Assembly (NCBI GenBank): GCA_015067305.1
Contig: SVMT01000021.1
Location: 1 to 39,309 of the forward strand
DNA: 39,309 nt
Source of the DNA: Oscillospiraceae bacterium
Lineage (GTDB): Bacteria > Bacillota > Clostridia > Oscillospirales > UBA644
Direction: 5' to 3'
The stretch's first letter is position 1; the number at the start of each line of letters is the position of its first letter. Under the pieces are notes generated by a model that was not told where the DNA came from, did not search any database, and saw only the letters and a program-made list of their open reading frames with translations. Shown here piece by piece: positions 1 through 8,148 of the stretch. The position numbers were made by a program, and so were the translations under genes.

Positions 1-956
1 CCCTGCATAGCGGAATCAATTTCATGTTCGATCATGCAAGCGGGAATATCAGCTTCGCAGCAATCAGCAACTGCAGCGTAAACTTTTTCAGTTACTTCGT
101 TTTCTTCAGCCTGTTCGTATCTTTCAGCGATCTTTTTGGAGAGATCTGCTTTGAATTCTTCGAGAGTGTCGAAGTCGCTTACATCTTTAGCAAGTTCGTC
201 GTCGATAGCGGGGAGTTCTGTTCTTTTGATCTCATGGATCTTAACGTCGAAACGTGCGGGCTTGCCTTTGAGTTCTTCAGCATGGTATTCTTCGGGGAAA
301 GTTACATTTACAGCGCCTTCCTGACCTGCTTTCATACCAACCATCTGTTCTTCGAAACCGGGAATGAACTGACCGGAACCGATCTTAAGTGTGTATTTTT
401 CAGCTTCGCCGCCTTCGAAAGGTACATCGTCAACATAACCTTTGAAGTCGAATGTTACAGTGTCACCGTTTTCGATAGCTGCATCTTCTTCGAGGTCGAT
501 AAGACGAGCCTGTCTCTGCTGATATCTTTCGAGTTCAGCCTGAACGTCAGCATCGGAAACTGTTTTTGTGTGTTTTTCTACAGCGATACCTTTGTAATCT
601 TTAACGGATACTTCGGGTTTAACTGTGATCTTTGCCTTGAATTTGAAACCGTTTTCGTCGTTGCTGATAACGTCGAGCTCGGGATGATCAACAGGTTCAA
701 TACCTGCTTCTGCAACAGCATCATCATATGCCTTGGGATATACAGCGTTGATAGCGTCTTCGTGGAAAACTGTTTCGCCGTACATTTTTTCGATCATTTT
801 TCTGGGAGCCTTGCCTTTTCTGAAGCCGGGAATGTTCATTTTGCCTACGTTCTTTCTGTAGGAAGCTTCAACAGCTTTTTCGAATTCGTCGGCAGGAACT
901 GTGATCTCAAGCTCCACGATGTTCTTTTCTTCTTTTGTTACCTTTTCCAAAATCAT
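1..956 (-). CDS. tig: Trigger factor, 3' end cut by window edge
   Basis: Ribosome-associated chaperone and peptidyl-prolyl isomerase that meets nascent chains at the exit tunnel. Reading leftward from the ATG at 954-956 there are 318 open codons running off the window; the family is usually about 430 residues, so the C-terminal chaperone arms are missing only because of the edge. The ribosome-docking signature is visible as PGFRKGKAPRKMI (around residues 40-52). The FKBP-like domain follows, with GDTVTFDFKGY and SGQFIPGFEEQMVGM. The start is supported by an AAGGGTGG ribosome binding site eight bases upstream. It lies 94 bases downstream of the metallophosphoesterase gene on the same strand, with no convincing terminator between, so read-through from the rplS operon is possible. 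The identification rests on family motifs that I recognise and is secure. Confidence 0.96.
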   Translation of the reverse strand, partial: MILEKVTKEEKNIVELEITVPADEFEKAVEASYRKNVGKMNIPGFRKGKAPRKMIEKMYGETVFHEDAINAVYPKAYDDAVAEAGIEPVDHPELDVISNDENGFKFKAKITVKPEVSVKDYKGIAVEKHTKTVSDADVQAELERYQQRQARLIDLEEDAAIENGDTVTFDFKGYVDDVPFEGGEAEKYTLKIGSGQFIPGFEEQMVGMKAGQEGAVNVTFPEEYHAEELKGKPARFDVKIHEIKRTELPAIDDELAKDVSDFDTLEEFKADLSKKIAERYEQAEENEVTEKVYAAVADCCEADIPACMIEHEIDSAMQ

Positions 957-1050
957 TTGATTATCCACCCTTATGAGTTTTTTATATATTTGAATTATTT
1001 TATCACATAATTATGTTTTTTTCTACCATAAATTGTATTATTTTATAGAA

Positions 1051-1731
1051 CTAAAGGATTCTAATTGGTGTGAAACCCGTAAAATCCGCTGAAGCGAGAA
1101 AAAATCTCGTTCCATTGCGCTCTTCGTCGTGAACTGCAAGCCTGTGAGCGTACCCGTGAAGGTGTCCGTAGTAGCAGGTCTTGATGTTGTTTTCGGCGAG
1201 GACTTGAGTGATCTCTTTACATTCTATGTTTCCGAATACGGGAGGGTAGTGTAGAAATACTATTTTTTCTTCCGCTTTGCATGACGCAAGTGATGCTTTA
1301 AGTCTGCCGACCTCACGGTTCAGAACTTTGATATCTGATTGCTGACCGGGTTCGGTTATCCAGCCACGTGTACCGCATATTCCCACGCCTTCGTATTCGT
1401 AAGAATTATTGTGTAGAAAAGAAATTGTGCTGTAATTTTTTGCAAAATCCTTAAGCTTTGACATTGTTGACCACCAATAATCGTGGTTGCCTTTAAGGAT
1501 TATCTTTTTTCCGGGGAGTTTGTCTATGAATTCGAAGTCCGGAGCCAACTGCTTGAAGTCCATTGCCCAGGAGATATCTCCCGCAATGACTACTGTGTCT
1601 TTTTCACCGACACACCAATTTGCCTTGAGTCTCTCTATATGGTTTTCCCACAGCCGTCCAAAAACTTCCATGGGTTTGTCTACAGTCTCCGCATTCCCCA
1701 AATGCAGGTCTGCCGTTACATATAAAGCCAT
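1051..1731 (-). CDS. Calcineurin-like metallophosphoesterase
   Basis: Predicted cytoplasmic dinuclear-metal phosphoesterase, 226 residues. The metal-binding motifs appear in the usual order: DLH at residues 8-10, GDISWAM with D52, GNHDYWW with N82 and H83, a later HYPP histidine, and GHLHGYAH near the C-terminus. The GDISWA and GNHDYWW variants are typical of a Clostridia/Bacilli subfamily that I cannot link to a defined substrate; candidates are nucleotides, phosphoproteins or wall intermediates. It follows the dipeptidase gene with a 13-base gap and is the last clearly co-directional gene of the rplS cluster before tig. Function beyond phosphoester hydrolysis is inference. Confidence 0.85.
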   Translation of the reverse strand: MALYVTADLHLGNAETVDKPMEVFGRLWENHIERLKANWCVGEKDTVVIAGDISWAMDFKQLAPDFEFIDKLPGKKIILKGNHDYWWSTMSKLKDFAKNYSTISFLHNNSYEYEGVGICGTRGWITEPGQQSDIKVLNREVGRLKASLASCKAEEKIVFLHYPPVFGNIECKEITQVLAENNIKTCYYGHLHGYAHRLAVHDEERNGTRFFLASADFTGFTPIRIL

Positions 1732-1744
1732 CCGTGTCCTCGTT

Positions 1745-2623
1745 TCATTTAAAGTTTTTTTCTGAAAATGCCTTTGCGTTTCCGTAAAATATTTTATCTG
1801 TCAGTTCTTCGCCCAGTTCTTTTTCGAGATATTCTTTTAATTTCAAAAGATCCGAAACATTTGAAATTCCTTCGGGAAGTGAGCCTATTCCGTCAAGATC
1901 ACCGCCGAGAGCGAGAACATGTTCTCCGCCCAAAGAAAGTATCTTTTCTGTATGACGCAGAATATCTTCAAAAGTTGAGGTCTTGTTTTCGCTGAGAAAC
2001 GGAGGATTCCAGTTCAGACCTATAAGCCCGTTTCTTTCAACTATAACTTTGATCTGGTCATCTGTGAGATTCCTTGCATTGTTGCAAATACTTCTTGCAT
2101 TTGAATGGGTTGCTACAAAAGGCTTCTTACTGATATTCGAAACATCATAGAATCCTTTGTCTGACAGGTGAGAAACGTCAAGGATTATTCCGAAGTTTTC
2201 AAGCTCTTTTACGCAGTCTTTGCCGAGAGGTCTAAGTCCCTCATTCTGATCGGTTTTTGATCCTGTTGCAAAGCGCGAAACACCGTTCCAGACAAGACTG
2301 AAAAATTTTACTCCGTTTTGGGCAAAGATCTGAATATTTTCAAGCTTTCCATCTGTTATGTTTCCGCCTTCGCATGAGATTATGGGGACGGTATTTTTTG
2401 AGTCAGATATTTCTTTTTCGAGAAAATTTTTCACATTGAAAAAGAAATCCATTCCGGAGTCAGTCCTTCTGTCATCGTAAAACACTGCAAAAACCTGCAT
2501 TGCTTCATCGAAACAGTCGAGGGCTTTTTTGTTTATGTGAAGACTTTCGTCTTCGAATGAAACTCCCATGTGATATGCCTTAGTTGCCGTATCGCAGTGG
2601 AGATCATAAAAATGCTTCTTCAT
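1745..2623 (-). CDS. Membrane dipeptidase family (peptidase M19)
   Basis: Zinc dipeptidase of the M19 (renal dipeptidase-like) amidohydrolase family, expected to hydrolyse dipeptides, including those with a D-residue. The first metal ligands are in YDLHCDT (H9, D11). Further family motifs are LVWNGVSRFA, DVSHLSDKGFYDV, FVATHSNARSICNNARNLTD and GGDLDG. I start at the ATG at 2621-2623, which places DLHCDT at the N-terminus as in the family and gives 292 residues. A longer reading frame to 2695 exists, but its extra 24 residues lie inside the yraN gene and look unlike the family. The start overlaps the end of yraN by 20 bases, implying translational coupling. No signal peptide is seen, so the enzyme is probably cytoplasmic. 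Confidence 0.9.
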   Translation of the reverse strand: MKKHFYDLHCDTATKAYHMGVSFEDESLHINKKALDCFDEAMQVFAVFYDDRRTDSGMDFFFNVKNFLEKEISDSKNTVPIISCEGGNITDGKLENIQIFAQNGVKFFSLVWNGVSRFATGSKTDQNEGLRPLGKDCVKELENFGIILDVSHLSDKGFYDVSNISKKPFVATHSNARSICNNARNLTDDQIKVIVERNGLIGLNWNPPFLSENKTSTFEDILRHTEKILSLGGEHVLALGGDLDGIGSLPEGISNVSDLLKLKEYLEKELGEELTDKIFYGNAKAFSEKNFK

Positions 2624-3029
2624 CAACCTTATATAACTCCCTGAAATATTTAAATTCCTTAACATAATATTCTTCGTCGAAAAGAATGCCCGCACCGTCG
2701 AATCTGTAATTGAATTCGTAGGGATCTATACCGTTTTTTCTCAGTTCTGCAATGTAGAATCTTGCGCCTGAAATGATATTTTTCATTTTTTCGGGAGTTA
2801 TCTTTTCGGGAGGAGTCTCTCTGTCCGCATTTTCATTGGTAATGCGCTCTGATTTTACTTCCACAAAACAGATCGTACCTTGCTTCATTGCGATTATGTC
2901 GATCTCTTTATGTTCGGCTGAGTAATTTCTTTTGAGGATCTTATATCCCCATGTTTCCAGCCAATCAGCGGTATAGGCTTCGAATCTTTGACCTACCCAT
3001 TTTTTTGAGGGTTTTTGTTCAGTGTACAT
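2604..3029 (-). CDS. YraN / UPF0102 family putative endonuclease
   Basis: A 141-residue protein of the YraN (UPF0102) family, whose fold is related to Holliday-junction resolvases and restriction endonucleases. The visible signature is G-RFEAYTADWLETWGYKILKRN, then EIDIIAMKQGTICFVEVKS, which supplies the D and E-x-K of a PD-(D/E)XK-like site (D49, E57 and K59 by my count). It overlaps rnhB by 11 bases and the dipeptidase gene by 20 bases. The rbgA-rnhB-yraN neighbourhood is conserved in Firmicutes, where the protein is assumed to have a DNA repair or processing role not shown in detail. The C-terminal 40 residues are longer and more charged than typical. Family assignment is firm, activity inferred. 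Confidence 0.87.
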   Translation of the reverse strand: MYTEQKPSKKWVGQRFEAYTADWLETWGYKILKRNYSAEHKEIDIIAMKQGTICFVEVKSERITNENADRETPPEKITPEKMKNIISGARFYIAELRKNGIDPYEFNYRFDGAGILFDEEYYVKEFKYFRELYKVDEEAFL

Positions 3030-3639
3030 TTTTCAAGAAAGTTTTTCTGTATATCGGTTGAATTCCGTTTTCTGCCAAAAGTTTATAATGCTCTTTTGTG
3101 GGGTATCCCTTATGTATGTCTAATTTATACTGAGGGTATTTCTCTGCAAGTTCGCACATGTAGCGGTCACGGGAAACTTTTGCAAGTATGGATGCTGCCG
3201 CAATGCTCATGCTCAGAGCATCACCTTTGACGATACATTTTGTCGGAATATCGAATCCTCTTATTTTGTTGCCGTCAATTAGTGCAATGTCGGGCTTGAC
3301 CGTCAGTTTTTCTGCCGCACGTTTCATTGCGAGAAACGCCGCATTGAGAATGTTTATCTCGTCGATCTCTTCAGGGGTAGCCCATCCGATACCGTAAGAA
3401 ATTGCCTTTTCGGTTATTATATCAAAAAGTTCTTCTCGCTTTTTCGGAGAAAGTTTTTTTGAGTCAGTAACACCTTCAAGTTCAATGCCAGGAGGTAAAA
3501 TTACTGCCGCCGCACAGACATTTCCGCAAAGACAGCCTCTGCCCGCTTCGTCAATTCCGCAGATCACTTTGTATTCGTCGTATAGTTCCTTTTCGAACTT
3601 CCACATATCGACGGGAATATTCTCAGTTTTTCTGCTCAT
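3019..3639 (-). CDS. rnhB: Ribonuclease HII
   Basis: Endonuclease that cleaves the RNA strand of RNA-DNA hybrids and nicks at misincorporated ribonucleotides. The 206-residue length is normal. The catalytic signature CGIDEAGRGCLCG near residues 27-39 provides the first D-E pair, TDSKKLSPKKREELFDII follows, and ALIDGNK supplies a further Asp. ILAKVSRDRYM and DIHKGYPTKEHY are also family motifs. It overlaps rbgA by 17 bases and yraN by 11, consistent with tight translational coupling in the rplS-lepB-rbgA-rnhB-yraN cluster. Confidence 0.96.
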   Translation of the reverse strand: MSRKTENIPVDMWKFEKELYDEYKVICGIDEAGRGCLCGNVCAAAVILPPGIELEGVTDSKKLSPKKREELFDIITEKAISYGIGWATPEEIDEINILNAAFLAMKRAAEKLTVKPDIALIDGNKIRGFDIPTKCIVKGDALSMSIAAASILAKVSRDRYMCELAEKYPQYKLDIHKGYPTKEHYKLLAENGIQPIYRKTFLKNVH

Positions 3640-4507
3640 TGTTTTCTTCCGTTGCAGGAGGTCTTTCCAGTGTTATTTTCCCTATCTTACAGCCTCTGAA
3701 TTCGTCAAGGAGTATAAGAGATGTTCTTTCTGTATCGATCTCTCCTCCGCTGATTACAAATCCGCGCTTTTTCCCGATGAGCTGAAGCAGTTCCCAATCG
3801 TCTTCGGGAAGCTCTTCGGGGAGCTTATAACGGGCGGTAAGCATTGGCTTGTAATTCCTTGCCAGAAGTCCCGCAAGTTTCATTGCCAATTCTTCGGTAT
3901 CTATAACTTCATCCTTTATTGAACCGATAAGCGCAAGTCTCAGTGCCGCTTCCTGATCTTCAAGTTTTGGCCAAAGGATTCCCGGCATATCAAGCAGGTC
4001 GATGCCGTCGCTGATACGTACCCATTGCTTTGTACGGGTAATACCGGGTCTGTCTTCAGCTCTTGCTTTGTTTGTTCCGCTGATATTATTTATAAATGTG
4101 GATTTACCTACATTGGGGATACCAAGCACCATTATTTTGATGCTTCTGTTTACGATACCTTTTGCCGCATCACGAGCAATTCTTTCTTTGAAAATGTTTC
4201 TTACAGCCTGATAGACTGCTGAACTTCCGCCCGAAGTCTTGCTGTTGTAAAGAATTGCATTGATCCCTTGACTTTTATAATATGCCAGCCATTTTTTATT
4301 CATCTCAGCATCCGCAAGGTCACTTTTATTGAGAATTATCATTCTCGGTTTCTGTGAGGCTTTGAGTATCCTGTCGATGTCGGGGTTCCTTGAGGCAACA
4401 GGTATCCTTGCGTCCACAAGCTCCACCGTCATGTCTACAAGTCCTATGGACTCTTCGATCATTCTGCGGGCTTTTGCCATATGCCCTGGGTACCAGTTAA
4501 TGTTCAT
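3623..4507 (-). CDS. rbgA: Ribosome biogenesis GTPase RbgA (YlqF)
   Basis: Circularly permuted GTPase needed for late 50S subunit assembly. The permuted motif order is plain: G4 NKSD at residues 60-63, then G1 GIPNVGKS at 129-136, a conserved RPGITRTKQW switch region, and G3 DMPG at 173-176. The N-terminus INWYPGHMAKARR is diagnostic for the family, and the acidic/hydrophobic C-terminal RNA-binding region is present. At 294 residues it is of ordinary length. It sits 27 bases after lepB and overlaps rnhB. The position next to rplS (L19) is conserved and functionally sensible, since both act on the large subunit. Confidence 0.96.
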   Translation of the reverse strand: MNINWYPGHMAKARRMIEESIGLVDMTVELVDARIPVASRNPDIDRILKASQKPRMIILNKSDLADAEMNKKWLAYYKSQGINAILYNSKTSGGSSAVYQAVRNIFKERIARDAAKGIVNRSIKIMVLGIPNVGKSTFINNISGTNKARAEDRPGITRTKQWVRISDGIDLLDMPGILWPKLEDQEAALRLALIGSIKDEVIDTEELAMKLAGLLARNYKPMLTARYKLPEELPEDDWELLQLIGKKRGFVISGGEIDTERTSLILLDEFRGCKIGKITLERPPATEENNEQKN

Positions 4508-4534
4508 TGTTTTGATGTTCCTTTTTTGATTTGT

Positions 4535-5164
4535 TTAGTCTATGGGACCTATTTTGTCAAGGGGATAGAATCTGAACATAACTCTTCCCAATATCTTCCT
4601 GATGTCAACACATCCGATGTCTCGGCTGTCTTTTGAATCAAGTCTGTTGTCGCCCATTACGAAAACCTCACCGGGCTGTACTGTCAATGGGAAAGATATT
4701 TTTGAGTAAGATTTGGGATATGTTACCTGATGTCCGTCAAGATACGGTTCTGCTATTAACTGTCCATCAACGTAAACTTCACCGTCACCGTTGATGTTTA
4801 CCGTCTGTCCTTCTGTTGCGATAACTCTCTTTACCCAAAGAGAATAGTCATTGTTTCTTGCTTCAGGCTGGAAAACCACAATGTCGCCGACTTTGGGGGT
4901 ATAAAACAGTCCCGAAACGATATATCTGTCGCCATCGAGCATTGTTGAGGTCATGGAAGGTCCGTCAACATATCCTGTTCTGAAAACAAGAGAAAGTATC
5001 AGAACTGCCGCAACAACAGCAACAACGACGGCATCTATTATTTCGATGAAGTCTCTGAGTACAGAGGGTTTCTGTTTTGCTTCTTCATTTTTATTTGTTT
5101 TCTTATCTGTCGATTCTTCGTCTGTTATATCATTATTTATAACGATTTCTTCGTTTTCGGACAT
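4535..5164 (-). CDS. lepB: Signal peptidase I
   Basis: Membrane serine protease that removes signal peptides from secreted preproteins. A 40-residue charged cytoplasmic tail precedes one transmembrane segment (about residues 42-61). The catalytic Ser is S70 in DGPSM and the general-base Lys is K112 in WVKRVIA. The C-terminal box GDNRLDSKDSR is complete. The 209-residue length and single N-terminal anchor match Gram-positive SipS-type enzymes. The start is fixed by a GAGGGGG ribosome binding site about eight bases upstream. It is the second gene after rplS, with a hairpin in between that may limit its expression. Confidence 0.95.
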   Translation of the reverse strand: MSENEEIVINNDITDEESTDKKTNKNEEAKQKPSVLRDFIEIIDAVVVAVVAAVLILSLVFRTGYVDGPSMTSTMLDGDRYIVSGLFYTPKVGDIVVFQPEARNNDYSLWVKRVIATEGQTVNINGDGEVYVDGQLIAEPYLDGHQVTYPKSYSKISFPLTVQPGEVFVMGDNRLDSKDSRDIGCVDIRKILGRVMFRFYPLDKIGPID

Positions 5165-5205
5165 TTTCGGATCCCCCTCTTTAAATGGTTTCTTAAATAA
5201 TATGC

Positions 5206-5247
5206 AAAAAGCGGTACTCCTACCGTAATTATCGGAAAGAATACCGC
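5206..5247 (-). terminator. Hairpin with U-tract between rplS and lepB (attenuator candidate)
   Basis: On the minus strand the arms GCGGTATTCTTTCCG and CGGTAGGAGTACCGC form a 15-position stem with one T-T mismatch and a few G-T pairs around a seven-base loop, followed at once by five T residues. This is a good intrinsic terminator. It lies 65 bases after the L19 stop and 42 bases before the lepB start, so it would make L19 more abundant than the downstream genes. An alternative is that the same bases encode a short membrane peptide (ATG at 5266-5268, ending at 5137 inside lepB), but that frame has no ribosome binding site. Confidence 0.6.
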
Positions 5248-5311
5248 GATTATGCTGGTGTCCGTCATTTTATTGACGAACAGCAAGGCAGGAGTCTTTG
5301 CCGTAATCGGT

Positions 5312-5653
5312 TTACAGCTTCTCCTTGACTTTGGCAGCTTTGCCGACTCTGTCACGCAGATAGTAAAGCTTAGCACGACGAACTTTACCAACACGTACAA
5401 CTTCTACCTTTTCTACGTTGGGAGAATGTACAGGGAATGTTCTTTCTACGCCTACACCGTAAGCTACTTTACGAACGGTGAATGTTTCGGAAACACCGCC
5501 GTGTTTTTTGGAGATGATTGTGCCTTCGAAGATCTGGATTCTTTCTCTGGAACCTTCTTTGATCTTACAGTGCACTTTAACAGTGCTACCGATTTCGAGA
5601 GGCAGAGCTTCGCTGCGGAGCTGGTCTTTTGTGAATTCTGCAAGTTTGTTCAT
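5312..5653 (-). CDS. rplS: 50S ribosomal protein L19
   Basis: Large-subunit protein at the 30S-50S interface. The 113-residue protein has the standard family features: [54 protein letters not shown] and the basic C-terminus [13 protein letters not shown]. An AGGAGG ribosome binding site lies eight bases upstream of the ATG. It is the first gene of the leftward operon and is preceded by a strong promoter and a leader that folds like known L19 leaders. Confidence 0.98.
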   Translation of the reverse strand: MNKLAEFTKDQLRSEALPLEIGSTVKVHCKIKEGSRERIQIFEGTIISKKHGGVSETFTVRKVAYGVGVERTFPVHSPNVEKVEVVRVGKVRRAKLYYLRDRVGKAAKVKEKL

Positions 5654-5690
5654 TGTTTCTCGTTCCTCCTGATATTCAGTTAATTATTAA

Positions 5691-5755
5691 GCGCGTTCGT
5701 GCCGAGAAAAGCAGAGGACCGCACATTGCTGTATTCTATGGCATACAGACAACGC
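5691..5755 (-). ncRNA. Probable L19 (rplS) autoregulatory mRNA leader
   Basis: Starting at about the expected transcription start, the leader RNA can pair GCGTT (5751-5755) with AACGC (5693-5697) to close a junction. The junction holds two hairpins: TGTAT pairing with ATACA around a short loop, and GTGC pairing with GCAC. A closing stem with two inner hairpins directly upstream of rplS is the arrangement known for L19 leaders of Firmicutes, which let L19 repress its own operon. I assign it by position and fold; I could not run a covariance model. Confidence 0.55.
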
Positions 5756-5759
5756 TACT

Positions 5760-5788
5760 ATTATAACATATATCTGCAAATATTGCAA
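5760..5788 (-). promoter_or_regulatory. Sigma-A promoter of the rplS operon
   Basis: Reading leftward, -35 TTGCAA (5783-5788), a 17-base spacer and a perfect -10 TATAAT (5760-5765). Transcription would begin within a few bases of the leader's first stem strand. It should drive rplS, lepB, rbgA, rnhB, yraN, the dipeptidase and the phosphoesterase. Confidence 0.85.
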
Positions 5789-5829
5789 GAGGTGATTCCG
5801 AAAAATCCGTGAAATAAGGCGGTCTTTTT

Positions 5830-7113
5830 TTATCTTCCGCGGTCTTCGAGTAGTTTAAGGTTAACTGTATGGTATTCTCTGCTTCTGTAGAATGTTACCT
5901 GAATGATGTCTCCGACTTTATGTGTTTCGTTTATTGCCTGAATGTCGGACATTGAACTGATCTCAATTCCGTTTATTTCTGTAATGATATCATACTCCTG
6001 AATTCCAGCAAGGTCTGCACCGCTGTCTGCTGCAACATCTGTGACTAATACACCTGTCGGGAAACCGTAATATCTTGCCATTGAAGCTGATATCGTCTGA
6101 CCTGAAATACCCGTTGCAGGTCTGTCCTTTACATAACCGTATTCTATTATATCTTTAATTATCGGATTAGCAAAATCCATGGGAATTGCGAAACCGAGAC
6201 CTTCAACGTCAGTGTCTGCAATCTTGCTTGACGTGATACCGATTACTTCGCCTTTTGAATTTATGAGGGCACCGCCGCTGTTACCGGGGTTTATTGCCGC
6301 ATCTGTCTGAATAAGGGTCTCCGCTGTATTTTCAGAACTGATATTTCTGTCAAGAGCACTTACTATACCCATTGTGACTGTACCGGCGAACTGCGTTCCG
6401 AGGGGATTGCCGATTGCAACCACAACTTCGCCTACCTGCAGTTCGGAGGATCTGCCTATTGTTGCGGCAGGTAGCTCGATCCCGTTTGTATTCGCCTTTA
6501 TTACTGCAAGGTCGTTCGCTTCGTCTCCTCCAATAAGCTCTGCTTCAAGTTCAGTACCGTCTTCGAGGATAACGCTTATAATTACATTTTCATATTCGTC
6601 GTAATACGATACTACATGGTAGTTTGTGGCAATATAACCGTCCGATGAAAGAATTATGCCTGAACCTGTAGATTCTGATTCTCCTGTTTCATACCAGAAA
6701 AAACCTGAATGTATTTTTGAAGAGGGGATAACCACTCTTATTCCGACTATTGACTGTCTGACAGTATTTGCAATGGCAACTACGGGGCTTGTCAGTTCAT
6801 CGAGGTTTGAAATGATCTCAGGTGAATATGAATGAGGGTTTTTCATTATTGTTCGGATAGCTTCCATTGATGAATTAAGCTCTTCGAGTTCCGTTTTATA
6901 TTGCAGGCTTATTTCATCGTAGATATCCTGACGTATTTCTTCTACTGACTGAGTGTTTGTTTTATCATTTATATAAAGAAATGTCACTACCGCAGTTGAA
7001 GCTAAACTGAACACCAGCAATACACAGAGAATTGCGCATATTGCGGGCAGGGCAGACTTCTTTTCTTTTTTCGGTACGGTGTAGATGTAACCGTTTTCAT
7101 TGTTGTTATACAT
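5830..7113 (-). CDS. HtrA/DegP-type membrane-anchored serine protease with PDZ domain
   Basis: Envelope quality-control protease. The 427 residues comprise a 20-residue basic cytoplasmic tail, one membrane anchor (about 21-48), a coiled stalk (about 55-115), a trypsin-like domain and a C-terminal PDZ domain (about 335-420). The catalytic triad is H166 in NYHVV, D201 in ANDLAV and S279 in GNSGG. Flanking motifs GSGIILSSDGYIATN and TDAAINPGNSGGAL are classic for the family. The gene stands alone, divergent from the amidohydrolase cluster. The start ATG has AAAGGA about nine bases upstream. In Bacillus the paralogues HtrA and HtrB are induced by envelope stress through CssRS; I see no such sites here, so regulation is open. 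Confidence 0.94.
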   Translation of the reverse strand: MYNNNENGYIYTVPKKEKKSALPAICAILCVLLVFSLASTAVVTFLYINDKTNTQSVEEIRQDIYDEISLQYKTELEELNSSMEAIRTIMKNPHSYSPEIISNLDELTSPVVAIANTVRQSIVGIRVVIPSSKIHSGFFWYETGESESTGSGIILSSDGYIATNYHVVSYYDEYENVIISVILEDGTELEAELIGGDEANDLAVIKANTNGIELPAATIGRSSELQVGEVVVAIGNPLGTQFAGTVTMGIVSALDRNISSENTAETLIQTDAAINPGNSGGALINSKGEVIGITSSKIADTDVEGLGFAIPMDFANPIIKDIIEYGYVKDRPATGISGQTISASMARYYGFPTGVLVTDVAADSGADLAGIQEYDIITEINGIEISSMSDIQAINETHKVGDIIQVTFYRSREYHTVNLKLLEDRGR

Positions 7114-7145
7114 AGTGTTATTCCTTTCATTTTTGATTCACCTAT

Positions 7146-7174
7146 ATTATACACCCTTTTTATGTTAAAAGCGT
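7146..7174 (-). promoter_or_regulatory. Possible promoter of the HtrA gene
   Basis: A perfect -10 TATAAT (minus strand, 7146-7151) lies 32 bases before the gene and is preceded by TG. No good -35 hexamer is found at the usual distance (ACGCTT at 7169-7174), so the promoter may be weak or need an activator. Confidence 0.4.
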
Positions 7175-7207
7175 CTTGTTTTTTTGGCATATTTGCGGCA
7201 ATTACTA

Positions 7208-7236
7208 TTGACAAACGAAAAATTATATGATATACT
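7208..7236 (+). promoter_or_regulatory. Strong sigma-A promoter of the amidohydrolase cluster
   Basis: Consensus -35 TTGACA (7208-7213), 17-base spacer and TATACT (7231-7236). An AAAGGAG ribosome binding site follows at 7257-7263. The near-ideal promoter suggests high basal transcription of the first three paralogues. Confidence 0.88.
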
Positions 7237-7274
7237 TTACTTGAATAAAAAATTTGAAAGGAGCGTGATTTTGA

Positions 7275-8144
7275 ATGATAATAGACGTTCATAATCATGC
7301 AAATTATCAATATCACAATAAAGATAAAATAGTAGAGAATATGGACAGACACGGAATTGATGTCACATGGCTCCATTCATGGGAAGGACAGCTTAACGAG
7401 TGGTGTCCCGACAATGCAAAAGAATTCACCGGTTTTACGCCAGAAGCTGCAGCTCCGTTTAAATATTGTGTTGAAGCAAAGGAAAAATATCCCGACAGAT
7501 TCGTTCTTGCATATTGTCCCAACCCCCGTGACCCCTACGCAATAGATAAAATGGATGCTGCCGTAAATACTTACGGTGTTCAGGTCTGCGGTGAATGGAA
7601 ATTCAGAATGATGCTTGATAATTGGGACTGTATCGACCTTTACCGCTATTGCGGAGAAAGAAATATCCCCGTTCTTTTCCATCTGGAATATCCGCTTCTC
7701 ACTCATGTCAAATACCCCAGACCTCATTGGTGGTATGCAGGTACTATGGAAACTGTTGAAAGGACTCTTGAACTTTGCCCCGAAACAAAATTTATCGGTC
7801 ACGCAATGGGTTTCTGGGCAGATATTTCAGGCGACGGACTTAGCATGAAAGAGGTATATCCAAAAGGTAAAGTCGTTGAAGGCGGTAAACTTATTAAAGC
7901 ACTTCGAAAGTATCCCAATCTTTACTGCGATATTTCAGGAACTTCAGGCTTGAACGGTATTTCACGTGACCCCGAATTTACAAAAGAATTCTTTGACGAA
8001 TTCCAGGATCGGATTCTTTTCGGCAGAGACCTTTATATACATAATAAACATCTTGAATTTATGCAATCCATTGATGTTCCCGAAGGTATCCGCAGAAAGA
8101 TACTCGGCGAAAATGCTTTGAAACTTGTACCATTGAGAGGTTAA
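7275..8144 (+). CDS. Amidohydrolase-2 family protein, tandem paralogue 1
   Basis: A 289-residue predicted cytoplasmic TIM-barrel metal hydrolase or decarboxylase of the amidohydrolase-2 superfamily (the group containing ACMSD and LigI-type enzymes). Likely metal ligands are H6 and H8 in DVHNHA, H136 in FHLEYP, H176 in GHAMG and D252 in GRD. It also has motifs shared only with its three neighbours: EWCPDN, PNPRDPYAIDKMDAA, CGEWKFRMMLDNWD, YPRPHWWYAGT and YPNLYCDISGTSG. No signal peptide or membrane segment is seen. The ATG has AAAGGAG eleven bases upstream. The gene is four bases from paralogue 2. The substrate cannot be read from sequence; the many conserved Trp, Tyr and Cys residues suggest one specific ligand class for the whole set. 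Confidence 0.85.
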   Translation: MIIDVHNHANYQYHNKDKIVENMDRHGIDVTWLHSWEGQLNEWCPDNAKEFTGFTPEAAAPFKYCVEAKEKYPDRFVLAYCPNPRDPYAIDKMDAAVNTYGVQVCGEWKFRMMLDNWDCIDLYRYCGERNIPVLFHLEYPLLTHVKYPRPHWWYAGTMETVERTLELCPETKFIGHAMGFWADISGDGLSMKEVYPKGKVVEGGKLIKALRKYPNLYCDISGTSGLNGISRDPEFTKEFFDEFQDRILFGRDLYIHNKHLEFMQSIDVPEGIRRKILGENALKLVPLRG

Positions 8145-8148
8145 AACA

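Noticed and set aside
24-1010. Long plus-strand reading frame of 328 codons
   Set aside because: It is the complement of the trigger factor gene, has a Phe/Ser/Cys-rich composition unlike any family, and no ribosome binding site.
2624-2695. Upstream start for the M19 dipeptidase
   Set aside because: Adds 24 residues lying in the yraN gene and moves the DLHCDT metal motif away from its normal N-terminal place.
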